A DNA stretch of 64,000 bases, taken from the NCBI GenBank assembly GCA_019240475.1, contig JAFAYI010000019.1, positions 62,001-126,000 on the forward strand, written 5' to 3'. Position numbers and translations under genes: made by a program. The DNA comes from Acidobacteriaceae bacterium (GTDB lineage Bacteria > Acidobacteriota > Terriglobia > Bryobacterales > Bryobacteraceae). Below are positions 50,054 through 58,530 of this stretch, piece by piece (position 1 is the stretch's first letter; every line of letters begins with the position of its first letter). The notes beneath the pieces were generated by a model that saw nothing but the letters and a program-made list of their open reading frames with translations, did not search any database and was not told where the DNA came from.

Positions 50054-51219
50054 CGGGCGGCGTGCTGTAGCTGCGCGGCTACCTTTTCGACCTGGCGCAT
50101 GAGGCGGAGCGTGTTGCCGCCGTAGATTTTCTTGATGTCGGCGGGCGAGTAGCCTTTTTCGAGGAGCGCGCGGGTGAGGTTCGGGAACATGGCGACGTCG
50201 TCGAGGCCGAGCGGAGCGCAGTTGATGCCGTCGAAATCGGTTCCAAGGCCGATGGCGTCTATGCCTGCGATCTGGCGCACGTGATCGATGTGGGCGACGA
50301 CGTCGTCGAGGGTGGCGCGAACCGGAGAGGCATTGGGGGCAGCCGCGGACGCAGCATTGAGAGCGGCCGCGTGCGCGGCGTCAGCGGCTTTCTGCGAAAT
50401 AAAAGAGCAGTAGATGTTGATCTGGATGACGCCGCCTTTCGCGGCGAGCGCTTTGATCATGTCGTCAGTCATGTTGCGCGGCACATTCGTGACGGCGCGC
50501 GCGGCCGAATGGGAGGCGATGAGCGGCGCCCGGCTGGTTTCGAGCGCGTCATAAAACGTTTTGTCGGAGACGTGCGAGATATCGACCATCATGCCGAGGC
50601 GGTTCATTTCGCGCACCACGTCTTTGCCGAAGGGAGTGAGGCCGTTGTGATGCTGGACGTTGGAGTCGTTGATATCGCCGGACGAATCGGCCCAGTTGTT
50701 GGTGTTGAAGTGAGTCAGAGTCATGTAGCGGACCCCGAGGCGAAAGTAGTCGCGCAGCAGGCGCGGGCTGTCTTCGATCGCATGGCCGCCCTCGATGCCC
50801 ATGAGACCGGCGATCTTGTGACGGCGATGCGCGCGCACTATGTCGTCGGCGGTGAGCGCGAGGACGAAGGTATCGGGGTAGCGATCGAGGATGTCCTGAT
50901 AGACGGTGTCGATCATCTGGAGCGCCCGGTTGGCGGAGCGATTTCCTTCCACATACTTGGCGTCCACAAACACCGAGAAGAAGATGGCGCCCACGCCGCC
51001 TTTGCGCAGGCGCGGGATGTCGGTGTAATTCTTGGGCGAGTTGCCGATGTCGGTTCCGTCGATGGTGAAGCTCGGGATGTCGTTGTGGGTGTCGATGAGG
51101 ATGGCCGATTTGGTGATGGCCTTTACCTGACGATCGATTTTCGAAGAATCGGAAGACAGAGCTGGGAGGGCCATGAGGGAAAAGAGCAGGACGATAGGGA
51201 AACCTTGATACTTGCGCAA
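50050..51219 (-). CDS. secreted membrane dipeptidase (M19 family)
   Basis: About 389 residues from TTG 51219, chosen because the signal peptide (RKYQGFPIVLLFSLMALPALSS) starts there; an in-frame GTG at 51282 is also possible but overlaps the divergent gene. Zinc ligands: DTHNDIPSF (His, Asp), MGIEGGHAIED (Glu), VDISHVSDKTF (His) and IASHSAARAV (His). DAIGLGTDFDGI is the conserved end motif. It cleaves dipeptides in the periplasm. Confidence 0.9.
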   Translation of the reverse strand: MRKYQGFPIVLLFSLMALPALSSDSSKIDRQVKAITKSAILIDTHNDIPSFTIDGTDIGNSPKNYTDIPRLRKGGVGAIFFSVFVDAKYVEGNRSANRALQMIDTVYQDILDRYPDTFVLALTADDIVRAHRRHKIAGLMGIEGGHAIEDSPRLLRDYFRLGVRYMTLTHFNTNNWADSSGDINDSNVQHHNGLTPFGKDVVREMNRLGMMVDISHVSDKTFYDALETSRAPLIASHSAARAVTNVPRNMTDDMIKALAAKGGVIQINIYCSFISQKAADAAHAAALNAASAAAPNASPVRATLDDVVAHIDHVRQIAGIDAIGLGTDFDGINCAPLGLDDVAMFPNLTRALLEKGYSPADIKKIYGGNTLRLMRQVEKVAAQLQHAAR

Positions 51220-51271
51220 TTTCCTTGATAGCAGATCACGGTAAAATCGGAAAGTATACTGGCGCGACGAG

Positions 51272-52201
51272 ATGGCAGACACATTCGTTCAAACGGCGGC
51301 GCAGACGCCCTACATAGAGACGGCGAACTGGAAGCGAGCGGCCGCGACTGCGTGCGCGATCCTGCTGGGGGTCATTTTTCTGGTATCCGGCGGTTGGAAA
51401 ATGTTGAGCCCGTTTAAGACCGGCGAGCTGCTGGAGCAGGCGCAGGTACCGGCGGGCCTGGGCGTTGTGGGGGCGGCGTCGCTGGGGATTGTGGAACTGC
51501 TTGCGGCGTTCATGCTGTTCGTGCCGCGATTCCGGCGTTGGGGCGGGCTGCTGGGAGCGGCGCTGATAGTGTTTTTCATCGGCTGGGTGGCATATTTCTA
51601 TCCGGTGCTGGTGGGCCATGAGTGCAGTTGCTTTCCGATTATCAAGCGGACCGTCGGACCGGGATTTTTTATCAGCGACGCGGTGCTGCTGCTGTTTGCG
51701 TTGGCGGCATTCGCATGGTCGCCGCGAGCGCACTCCTGGAGAGTTCCGGCGATTGTCTTTTCGGCGCTGGTGCTTCTATCGGGCGTGAGCGTATTCGCGA
51801 ACGCCTCCGCGCGGCAGAAGGCGCAGGTTCCGGTACCGGTGACGGTCGACGGCAAGCCGCAGAACCTGGCACAGGGGAAAGTGTTCCTGTTCTTTTACGA
51901 CCCGTCCTGCATGCACTGCGACGCGGCTTCGAAGTTCATGTCGAAGCTGAACTGGGGCGATTCGCGGATTGTCGCGATTCCGACCGTGAATCCTCAGTGG
52001 GCCGCGTCGTTCCTGCACGATACAAAGCTGAAGGCTTCGACGAGCCTGGAGCTGGACAAGCTGAAGAAGGCGTTTCCGTTTGTGGACCCGCCGTTCGGGG
52101 TGGCTCTCGAAGACGGGCGAGTGAAAGAGACGTTCGGGCAGGCGCAGTTCAACGAGCCGCTGCCCGCGCCCGATTTGAAGAAGCTTGGGTTCGTGAAATA
52201 A
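51272..52201 (+). CDS. MauE/DoxX-like membrane protein fused to a thioredoxin-like domain
   Basis: 309 residues. Four hydrophobic helices at about 25-41, 62-84, 92-112 and 132-148 form the MauE/DoxX module with the ECSCFP motif (Cys118, Cys120) between the third and fourth. A fifth helix (about 157-175) leads to a thioredoxin-like domain (about 190-305) with a CMHC redox pair (Cys213, Cys216) in FFYDPSCMHCDAASKFM. MauE-type proteins supply disulfide chemistry to periplasmic partners; the fusion suggests electron relay from the membrane cysteines. Partner unknown. Confidence 0.78.
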   Translation: MADTFVQTAAQTPYIETANWKRAAATACAILLGVIFLVSGGWKMLSPFKTGELLEQAQVPAGLGVVGAASLGIVELLAAFMLFVPRFRRWGGLLGAALIVFFIGWVAYFYPVLVGHECSCFPIIKRTVGPGFFISDAVLLLFALAAFAWSPRAHSWRVPAIVFSALVLLSGVSVFANASARQKAQVPVPVTVDGKPQNLAQGKVFLFFYDPSCMHCDAASKFMSKLNWGDSRIVAIPTVNPQWAASFLHDTKLKASTSLELDKLKKAFPFVDPPFGVALEDGRVKETFGQAQFNEPLPAPDLKKLGFVK

Positions 52202-52205
52202 GCTT

Positions 52206-52222
52206 CCGCGCACTAAGCGCGG
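52206..52222. terminator. hairpin between convergent genes, candidate bidirectional terminator
   Basis: CCGCGC-ACTAA-GCGCGG: a perfect 6-bp all-GC stem with a 5-base loop. It fills the 21-bp gap between the stop of the MauE-like gene (52201) and the stop of the M16 peptidase (52223). The following TTATT is only weakly U-rich, so rho-independent strength is uncertain. Confidence 0.45.
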
Positions 52223-54877
52223 TTATTCGCTCAGCGGGATAATTTCTCCGACGCCAAGCTTGCGAAGAGACGGCTCAAGCTCGGAGGCATCGCCGACGAC
52301 CAGCCAGAGCATGCGCTCGGGGTCGAGCAGCGATTTTGCACAGGCCTGGATCTCATCGACTGTCAAAGCGGAAACGCGGCTCACATAGCTGTCGTAGTAA
52401 TCGAGCGGCAGTCCGGCTTGCAAGAGGCCGCTGAAGAGATTCCCGATCGAACTCATTTTTTCATTTGCGCCGGGGAGCTCAAAGATCTGCTGCTGTTTCA
52501 CTTTTTCGAGCTCCTGCGGCAGGACGGGCCTTGCGCCGGCCATGCCTGAAAATTCTTTGAGGATTTCGGCGATGGAATCGGCGGTCTTGTCGGCTTGCAC
52601 GGAGGCGTAGGTGAGGAAAGGGCGCTGCGCGCGCGCTTCATAGAGAATGGAAGCCGCTCCGTAAGACCAGTGCTTGTCTTCCCGAAGGTTCATATTCAAG
52701 CGGCCGCCGAAGGTGCCTCCGAAGATGTTGTTGGTGGTTTCGAGCACGACTTCGGTGCGAGCGTCGGGCGGCGGGGCGAGCGTGGCGGCCATGACGATGG
52801 AGTGCTGAGAGCCGGGTTTATCGAGCAGATACAGGACGGGCTTCGAAGGCTCGGGAACGGGGCGAAGATCCTTGAAGGGCGTTTCACCGGGCGCCCAGGC
52901 GGCAAAGAGATTTTCGAGCTTGGGTTTGATTTCGGCCAACGTGGTGTCGCCGACGACCACGAAACAGGCGCTCGCGGACTTGAACCATGTGGAGTGAAAC
53001 GCGGCGATGTCTTCCCTGCGAAGCTGGCTCAGCGAGTCTTCGGTTCCGGAACCGGTAAACGGAACAGCGTACGGATGATCGCGCCCGAATAGGAGCGGCG
53101 GAAGGGAGCGGAGCGCCATTTGCACGGGAGTCGCTTTTTCATGAGCGATGGAGGCGAGCTGGAGCTTGCGTTGATATTCGAAGTCGTATTCGGGAAAGGT
53201 GGGAAGGAGAACGATGTCGGAGTAGAGAGCGAGAGAATCGTCGAGCGTGGGGCGGAGAGTGGAGAGATAGACGCTGCAGAGATCGAGGTTGCAGCCGGCG
53301 CTAAATTGAGCGGCCAACATCTGGAGCTCTTCGCTGATTTCGAGAGCGGTGCGGCGCGCGGTCCCGCCGGCAAGCAGAGATGTAGCAAGGCGCGCGGCGC
53401 CTAGACGAGCAAAGCGGTCGGCCGCATAGCCGCCATCGAATTCCAGCCAGACGTTCACGAGAGGGATGTCGTGGCGTTCGGCAACGAAGAGGCGAGCGCC
53501 GTTGGCGAGGCGGTCTTCGCGGAAGGGCGGCAGGCGCAGATCGTGGGGAAGCCCGGGTTCGGGAACGTGGCTGCGGGCGGGCGCGGGAGCGGCAGGCTTC
53601 TTCGCCTCAAACGGCAGAACTTCAAGAGCGTAGACTCCTTCGGAGAGCCAAGTCGCGGCCGCTTCGCGCAAAACTTCGGGCGTGACTTCTTCGAGCTGTT
53701 GAAGGCGCTGCTTATAGGCGGCGGCGGAGCCGAGATAGGTCTGATTTGTAGCGAGAATATCGGACTTGCCGCCGAAGCCGCCGATGCGCTCGGTTCCGCG
53801 AACAAAGGAGGCGTAGGACTGGATACGCATGCGCTGGAGTTCACGGGCAGATGGGCCTTCTTCGCAGAAGCGGGCAATCTCTTCATCGAGAGCGCGCTCC
53901 ACGCGCAGCAGATCCTTGGTGTCGCGCGCAGTAGCAACAACGACGAACTGGCTGCCGATCTCGCGTTCATCGAGATAGGCGGAGACCTGGGTGGCGACCT
54001 GGTCGTCATAGACGAGCCGCTTATGAAGGCGCGACGTTTTTCCGGCGGAAAGGATGCCGCCTGCGAGGCGCAAGTAAGTGGCGACCGGCGAACTGTAGCC
54101 GGGCACGTTCCATATCTTATAAGCGCGGGCGTGGGGAACGCGGTCCTGAACGGATTCGCGATGCTGGCCGGTCATGCGGGCGATCCACGAGCGTTCATGA
54201 ACGACGGGCGGCCCGGGAGGGATCTCGGCGAAATACCGATTGACCTTTTCGCGGGCCTGATCGACGGTGATGTCGCCCGCTATGGCGAGCACGGCGTTGG
54301 AGGGAGTGTAGTAGGTCCGGAACCAATCGCGCACATCGTCGAGCGAGGCGGACTCCAGATCTTCCATGGAGCCGATTATGGTGTGGGCGTAGGGGTGGCC
54401 GGCCGGATAAGTGGACTTGACCACAAGATCTTCGACGATGGCGTAGGGAAGGTTTTCGTGCTGGCGTTTTTCGTTTTGCACGACGCCGCGCTGAAGATCG
54501 AGCAAGTCCTGCGTGATGGTGTTGTAGAAGTAGCCCATGCGGTCGGATTCGGCGAACAGGGCGTAGTCGAGCGCGGAAGCGGGAACGTTTTGGAAATAAT
54601 TCGTGCGGTCTTCGCTCGTGGTGCCGTTCAGGTCGGTGGCGCCGATTTTTTCCATGCTCTCGATGTAACTGCCCTGGAGGTGTTCGCTGCCGCCGAACAT
54701 GAGGTGTTCGAATAAGTGGGCCAAGCCCGTCCTGCCGGGCTTTTCATTTTTCGAGCCGACGTGATACCACACGTTGACGGCGACGATGGGGGTCTTGTGA
54801 TCCTCATGAACGATGACGGAAAGGCCATTGTCCAGGGTGAATTGCTCGCAGGAGATTTCGAGGTGGGAGAACTGCAT
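52223..54877 (-). CDS. two-domain M16 zinc metalloprotease (insulinase-like)
   Basis: 884 residues from ATG 54877; the open frame continues to 55060 but is antisense to ogt. The inverted zinc motif HLFEH (54-58) lies in LAHLFEHLMFGGSEHLQGS, and the third ligand Glu at about 134 lies in QRGVVQNEKRQ. The first pair of M16 subdomains covers about 10-440. The second half (about 470-880, from ANGARLFVAERHDIPLVNVWLEF) lacks the HxxEH, as usual in fused M16 proteins. No clear signal peptide at this start. It degrades peptides, probably cytoplasmic or periplasmic depending on the start. Confidence 0.9.
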   Translation of the reverse strand: MQFSHLEISCEQFTLDNGLSVIVHEDHKTPIVAVNVWYHVGSKNEKPGRTGLAHLFEHLMFGGSEHLQGSYIESMEKIGATDLNGTTSEDRTNYFQNVPASALDYALFAESDRMGYFYNTITQDLLDLQRGVVQNEKRQHENLPYAIVEDLVVKSTYPAGHPYAHTIIGSMEDLESASLDDVRDWFRTYYTPSNAVLAIAGDITVDQAREKVNRYFAEIPPGPPVVHERSWIARMTGQHRESVQDRVPHARAYKIWNVPGYSSPVATYLRLAGGILSAGKTSRLHKRLVYDDQVATQVSAYLDEREIGSQFVVVATARDTKDLLRVERALDEEIARFCEEGPSARELQRMRIQSYASFVRGTERIGGFGGKSDILATNQTYLGSAAAYKQRLQQLEEVTPEVLREAAATWLSEGVYALEVLPFEAKKPAAPAPARSHVPEPGLPHDLRLPPFREDRLANGARLFVAERHDIPLVNVWLEFDGGYAADRFARLGAARLATSLLAGGTARRTALEISEELQMLAAQFSAGCNLDLCSVYLSTLRPTLDDSLALYSDIVLLPTFPEYDFEYQRKLQLASIAHEKATPVQMALRSLPPLLFGRDHPYAVPFTGSGTEDSLSQLRREDIAAFHSTWFKSASACFVVVGDTTLAEIKPKLENLFAAWAPGETPFKDLRPVPEPSKPVLYLLDKPGSQHSIVMAATLAPPPDARTEVVLETTNNIFGGTFGGRLNMNLREDKHWSYGAASILYEARAQRPFLTYASVQADKTADSIAEILKEFSGMAGARPVLPQELEKVKQQQIFELPGANEKMSSIGNLFSGLLQAGLPLDYYDSYVSRVSALTVDEIQACAKSLLDPERMLWLVVGDASELEPSLRKLGVGEIIPLSE

Positions 54878-54946
54878 TGCGAAGTAAATCGTCACGATAG
54901 CAGACGGCTCCGGGCGTTCGGGCGAATTCGGACGTAGAGTAAAGAG

Positions 54947-55498
54947 ATGGGCGAATGGACAGAAGTAGAAGCGAAGCTGACCGACGGGCTGCGGATGCGG
55001 TTTTATGCGGCGGCGCGGGAGGGAGAGCTTTGGTGCGCGGCGATCGAAGACGACCGGCATCCGAAGGGCGAGGACGAATTCGTCTGGAGACTAGGGAAAG
55101 AAGAGACCTGGACACGGCGCGAGCGCGGGAGAGGCTCGGAGGTGTTGAAGACGGCGGCGAAGCAGGTTGACGAGTACTTCGCCGGGAGACGCCTGGAGTT
55201 CGAGCTGCCGCTCGGTTTCAAGGGCACGCAGTTTCAGGTGCGGGTGTGGAAGCAACTGACTCAAATTGCTTTCGGGACCACGAAGACCTATGGCGACATC
55301 GCGGAAGAGATCGGGCATCCGGCGGCGTTTCGCGCGGTGGGCAACGCCAATGGGAGAAACCGGCTACCGCTGGTGGCGCCGTGTCATCGCGTGGTGGCGG
55401 CAGGCGGAAAGCTGGGCGGATTCACGGGCGGGCTCGGATTAAAGCGGCGACTGCTGGATCACGAAGCGGCAGTGCTCGGCAAGCGGCGCGCGGCCTGA
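54947..55498 (+). CDS. ogt: methylated-DNA--protein-cysteine methyltransferase
   Basis: 183 residues. N-terminal RNase-H-like domain about 1-88 and DNA-binding domain about 90-180. Active site: GNANGRNRLPLVAPCHRVV with acceptor Cys146 in PCHRV, preceded by GTTKTYGDIAEEIGHPAAFRAVGNA (arginine-finger helix). It removes O6-alkyl groups from guanine in one irreversible transfer. It is divergent from the M16 gene. Confidence 0.93.
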   Translation: MGEWTEVEAKLTDGLRMRFYAAAREGELWCAAIEDDRHPKGEDEFVWRLGKEETWTRRERGRGSEVLKTAAKQVDEYFAGRRLEFELPLGFKGTQFQVRVWKQLTQIAFGTTKTYGDIAEEIGHPAAFRAVGNANGRNRLPLVAPCHRVVAAGGKLGGFTGGLGLKRRLLDHEAAVLGKRRAA

Positions 55499-55519
55499 GA
55501 GCGGCCACGGCGCGAGGCG

Positions 55520-58078
55520 TCAAGCAACTGAACGGCGGCGCAGAACACGGTCGAGTAAAGCGAAGAAGCGAGGTTCGTCTTCGAGCTCCAGTTGGATCTC
55601 GAGCCACGCGAGATCGAGCGGAGCGATGGCGTTTTCGAAATGGTTGGGACAGTTGATGCGGTCCTTTTCGGTGGTGACCAGGATCTCGGCGCCGTGGGCG
55701 CGAGCTTGGTGGGCGATGCGATAAAGTTCGCGGGCCTTATAGCTATGGTGATCGTCGAAGGCCCAGCGGAAGACGACTTCAAGGCCGAGCGATTCTAACG
55801 TCGTCCAAAAGCTTTGCGGGTTTCCGAGGCCGCAGAAGGCGGCGACGCGGCGCGTGGGGAGGGTTTGCAGAGCGCCGGTTTTATAGTTGCGCCAATGGCG
55901 GGCGACGAGGCGGGTTCGGAAGATGGGCGCGTTGGGGTTGAACTCGCGGAGGCGCGCGGAGACGGCTTCGAAGCGTAGAGGATTTTCGGCGCGGGTGACG
56001 ATGAAGACGTGCGCGCGATCGAGCGCCGAGAGCGGCTCTCGGAGGCGGCCGAGCGGGACGAGTTCTTCACCGCCGAAGGGATCGAGCCCGTCGATGATGA
56101 CGATGTCGAGGTCTCGATTGAGGCGGGCGTGCTGGAAGCCGTCGTCAAGGAGCAGAACGTCGGCAGATGGGAACTGGAAGCGGAGAATCTGAGCAGTCTC
56201 ATACCGATTGGCGCCGATTCCGATGGGGGCGACGGCGTGGCGCAGGAAAATTTGCGCTTCATCGCCGGTGAAGGCCGCGGGAACCTTGGCGCCAGGCGGG
56301 AAGACGAGATCGCGTGCGGGCGAGCGCCGGCGGTAACCGCGCGTGAGGATGGCGGGCGAGTAGCCGCGCTCCTTAAGAGCGGCCGAGAGATAGGTGGTGA
56401 AGGGCGTTTTGCCGGAACCGCCGACGGTGATGGCGCCGATGCTGACGACAGAGGCGGCGACGGGAGGCACAGAAGCGGCGTAATGCAGATAGCGGCGGCG
56501 GCGAAGAACGCCGCCTTCGCACCAGAGGAACGCTAGCGGCAGCAAAGCGAGACGTTGAAGGGAACTGCGCGGGGTGCGCAGAGAAGCGTTGTAGAAGAGA
56601 GGCCAGAGCCGAAGGGTGATCCGCTGGGCGGCGCCCCGCTGCTTTTCGATTACAGCGCGAGCGCGACTGCCGAGTTGGGCCGAGCGGGCGGGGTCGAGCA
56701 GCAAAGCGCGGGCGGCGGCGGCGAGAGGTTCGTGAGTGAGAACGGGCGTTTCGGAGAGCTGGACGATGGCTTGGGCGTCGAGGAAGTCGCGCGCGATCGC
56801 TTCGAAGTTCTGCATATGCGGCCCGATGACGATGGGCGCGCCGGCGGCCGCGGGTTCGAGGATATTGTGGCCGCCGCGAGGGGCGATGGAGCCGCCGACG
56901 AAGACAAGGTCCGCCTGGGAATACGCGGAGGCGAGTTCGCCGATGGTATCGAGCAGGAGCACGCCGGGGAGCTGGGGCGCGAGCGCGGAGTCGGCTTCGA
57001 GCCGGGTGCGGCGGATGAAACTCAGACCGGCGCGCTGAAGTTTGCGGGCAACCATATCGAAGCGATCGGGTTGGCGCGGCGCGAGGATGAGCAACAGGCG
57101 CGGGAATTCGAGCGCGATGGATCGAAACGCGCGAATGACGAGATCGTCTTCATCGATGGAATGGCGGCGAAGGCTGCCGCGTTCGTTCGGGCCGACGGTG
57201 CTGGCGCAGATCCAGACGGGCTGCGCGCCGAAGGTGGGGATGGAGGCAGCGGGAGGTTCCGAAGAGGCATCGTATTTCAGATTGCCAATCGAGTCGAGAT
57301 TGGCGGCGGGAACGCCGAGCGCGGTATAGCGTTCGCGATCGAAGGCGGTTTGGACGAAGACGGCATCGGGAAGCTGGAGTAGCGGGCGGAAGAAGAAGCG
57401 GAGTTTTCGGTAACTCGGCCAGGCGCGATCGGAGATGCGGGCGTTGACGAGAGCAAGCGCGGCGCCGGACTGCTTGGTTTCGTTATAAAGGTTAGGCCAG
57501 ATCTCGGTTTCGAGAACGATGACGAGAGCCGGGCGGATGGCGCGCAGGGTCCTGCGGACGCAGGATACGTAGTCGATGGGAGCATAGAAAATGCCATCGA
57601 TCAGCGTGGAGACGCGGCGCTCGGCGGCGATGCGGCCGGCGACGGTAGAAGTGGAAAGATAGATGGGGATGAGCGGCTCGGCCGCCTGCAGGGCGCGAAT
57701 GAGCGGGACGGCGGATGCGACTTCGCCGACGGAGACTGCGTGCAACCAAATGGCGCCGGGCTTCGTCCGAGTGAAAGATCGGGGGAGGATTCCGAGGCGC
57801 TCGCCGAAGTGGGACCAGTAAGAGCGGTTAGTAAGTAGCCGCGCGACGAAGTAAATAGCAACGAAGGGGACCGAAAGAAACTGGACGATTCGGTAGAGGA
57901 GAAGCGTGCGCGTGATTCCAAGGACGTGTTTCGTGATTTCGAGTATAGCGTTGGCGGCGGGGGCGCTGGCGACGGGAGCACCGGGGTGGACCGGCGATAA
58001 GGAGTTTCGGCCGGGGACGGCGAACGAGTACGCGCACCAGAGCGCGGATCGGGTGATCGTGGGCGCGAAGCAGTTCAA
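55520..58078 (-). CDS. waaA-lpxK: natural fusion: Kdo transferase (WaaA) plus lipid A 4'-kinase (LpxK)
   Basis: One uninterrupted frame. WaaA part: a membrane helix RTLLLYRIVQFLSVPFVAIYFVARLL, then HFGERLGILP, LHAVSVGEVASAVPLIRAL with the catalytic Glu, LETEIWPNL, IGNLKYD and FVGGSIAPRGGHNILEPAAAGAPIVIGPHMQNF (GT-B donor site). LpxK part (about the last 330 residues): SIGAITVGGSGKTPFTTYL (P-loop), LTRGYRRR, DEAQIFLRHAVAPIGIGANRY, LLLDDGFQHARLNRDLDIVIIDG and the C-terminal TTEKDRINCP. The genes are normally separate. TTG 58078 is the nearest ordinary start, yet homology would start near 57900; see finding. Confidence 0.88.
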   Translation of the reverse strand: MNCFAPTITRSALWCAYSFAVPGRNSLSPVHPGAPVASAPAANAILEITKHVLGITRTLLLYRIVQFLSVPFVAIYFVARLLTNRSYWSHFGERLGILPRSFTRTKPGAIWLHAVSVGEVASAVPLIRALQAAEPLIPIYLSTSTVAGRIAAERRVSTLIDGIFYAPIDYVSCVRRTLRAIRPALVIVLETEIWPNLYNETKQSGAALALVNARISDRAWPSYRKLRFFFRPLLQLPDAVFVQTAFDRERYTALGVPAANLDSIGNLKYDASSEPPAASIPTFGAQPVWICASTVGPNERGSLRRHSIDEDDLVIRAFRSIALEFPRLLLILAPRQPDRFDMVARKLQRAGLSFIRRTRLEADSALAPQLPGVLLLDTIGELASAYSQADLVFVGGSIAPRGGHNILEPAAAGAPIVIGPHMQNFEAIARDFLDAQAIVQLSETPVLTHEPLAAAARALLLDPARSAQLGSRARAVIEKQRGAAQRITLRLWPLFYNASLRTPRSSLQRLALLPLAFLWCEGGVLRRRRYLHYAASVPPVAASVVSIGAITVGGSGKTPFTTYLSAALKERGYSPAILTRGYRRRSPARDLVFPPGAKVPAAFTGDEAQIFLRHAVAPIGIGANRYETAQILRFQFPSADVLLLDDGFQHARLNRDLDIVIIDGLDPFGGEELVPLGRLREPLSALDRAHVFIVTRAENPLRFEAVSARLREFNPNAPIFRTRLVARHWRNYKTGALQTLPTRRVAAFCGLGNPQSFWTTLESLGLEVVFRWAFDDHHSYKARELYRIAHQARAHGAEILVTTEKDRINCPNHFENAIAPLDLAWLEIQLELEDEPRFFALLDRVLRRRSVA

Positions 58079-58520
58079 TACGGAAGACCTGACGGCGGAG
58101 GCGTTCGGCAAGAAGGCCGACTTACTGCGCTATGGGGTGCTGCCGGTACTGGTAGTGATTCAGAATAACCGGGACAAGGCGCTGGATTTGCGGGAGCTGG
58201 AGGTGAACCTGGTGGGGGTCGATGGCCGGCATGTGAACGCCGTCGACCCGCAGGACATTCCTTTTTTGTGGAAACATGGCAGGAAGCCGCCGGCGGTCAC
58301 GCTTCCGGTGCCGCTGCCGAAGAAGGGCAATCCATTGAATGCGCCCCAGATTGTGACGCGGGCTTTCGCGGCGAAGTTAGTGCCGCCGAACGATTCGGTA
58401 AGTGGATTTTTCTATTTCGAGGCGCAATCGGAGCCGGGAGATAAGTTATATCTCAATGGGCTGCGGGATGCGCGGTCGGGGCAGGATATTTTGTATTTCG
58501 AGTTTGCGCTGGAGCGGTAG
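57906..58520 (+). CDS. secreted protein of unknown function
   Basis: 204 residues from GTG 57906, preceded by an excellent GAGGAGA 5 bases upstream. Signal peptide MRVIPRTCFVISSIALAAGALATGAPG. The mature part is beta-rich: DLLRYGVLPVLVVIQNNRDKALDLRELEVNLVGVDGRHVN (about 73-112), typical of periplasmic DUF-type proteins that bind in the envelope, and ends FFYFEAQSEPGDKLYLNGLRDARSGQDILYFEF. I recognise no enzyme. Its 5' end overlaps the antisense 5' end of the WaaA-LpxK frame. Confidence 0.65.
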   Translation: MRVIPRTCFVISSIALAAGALATGAPGWTGDKEFRPGTANEYAHQSADRVIVGAKQFNTEDLTAEAFGKKADLLRYGVLPVLVVIQNNRDKALDLRELEVNLVGVDGRHVNAVDPQDIPFLWKHGRKPPAVTLPVPLPKKGNPLNAPQIVTRAFAAKLVPPNDSVSGFFYFEAQSEPGDKLYLNGLRDARSGQDILYFEFALER

Positions 58521-58530
58521 CCTTCGGAAG

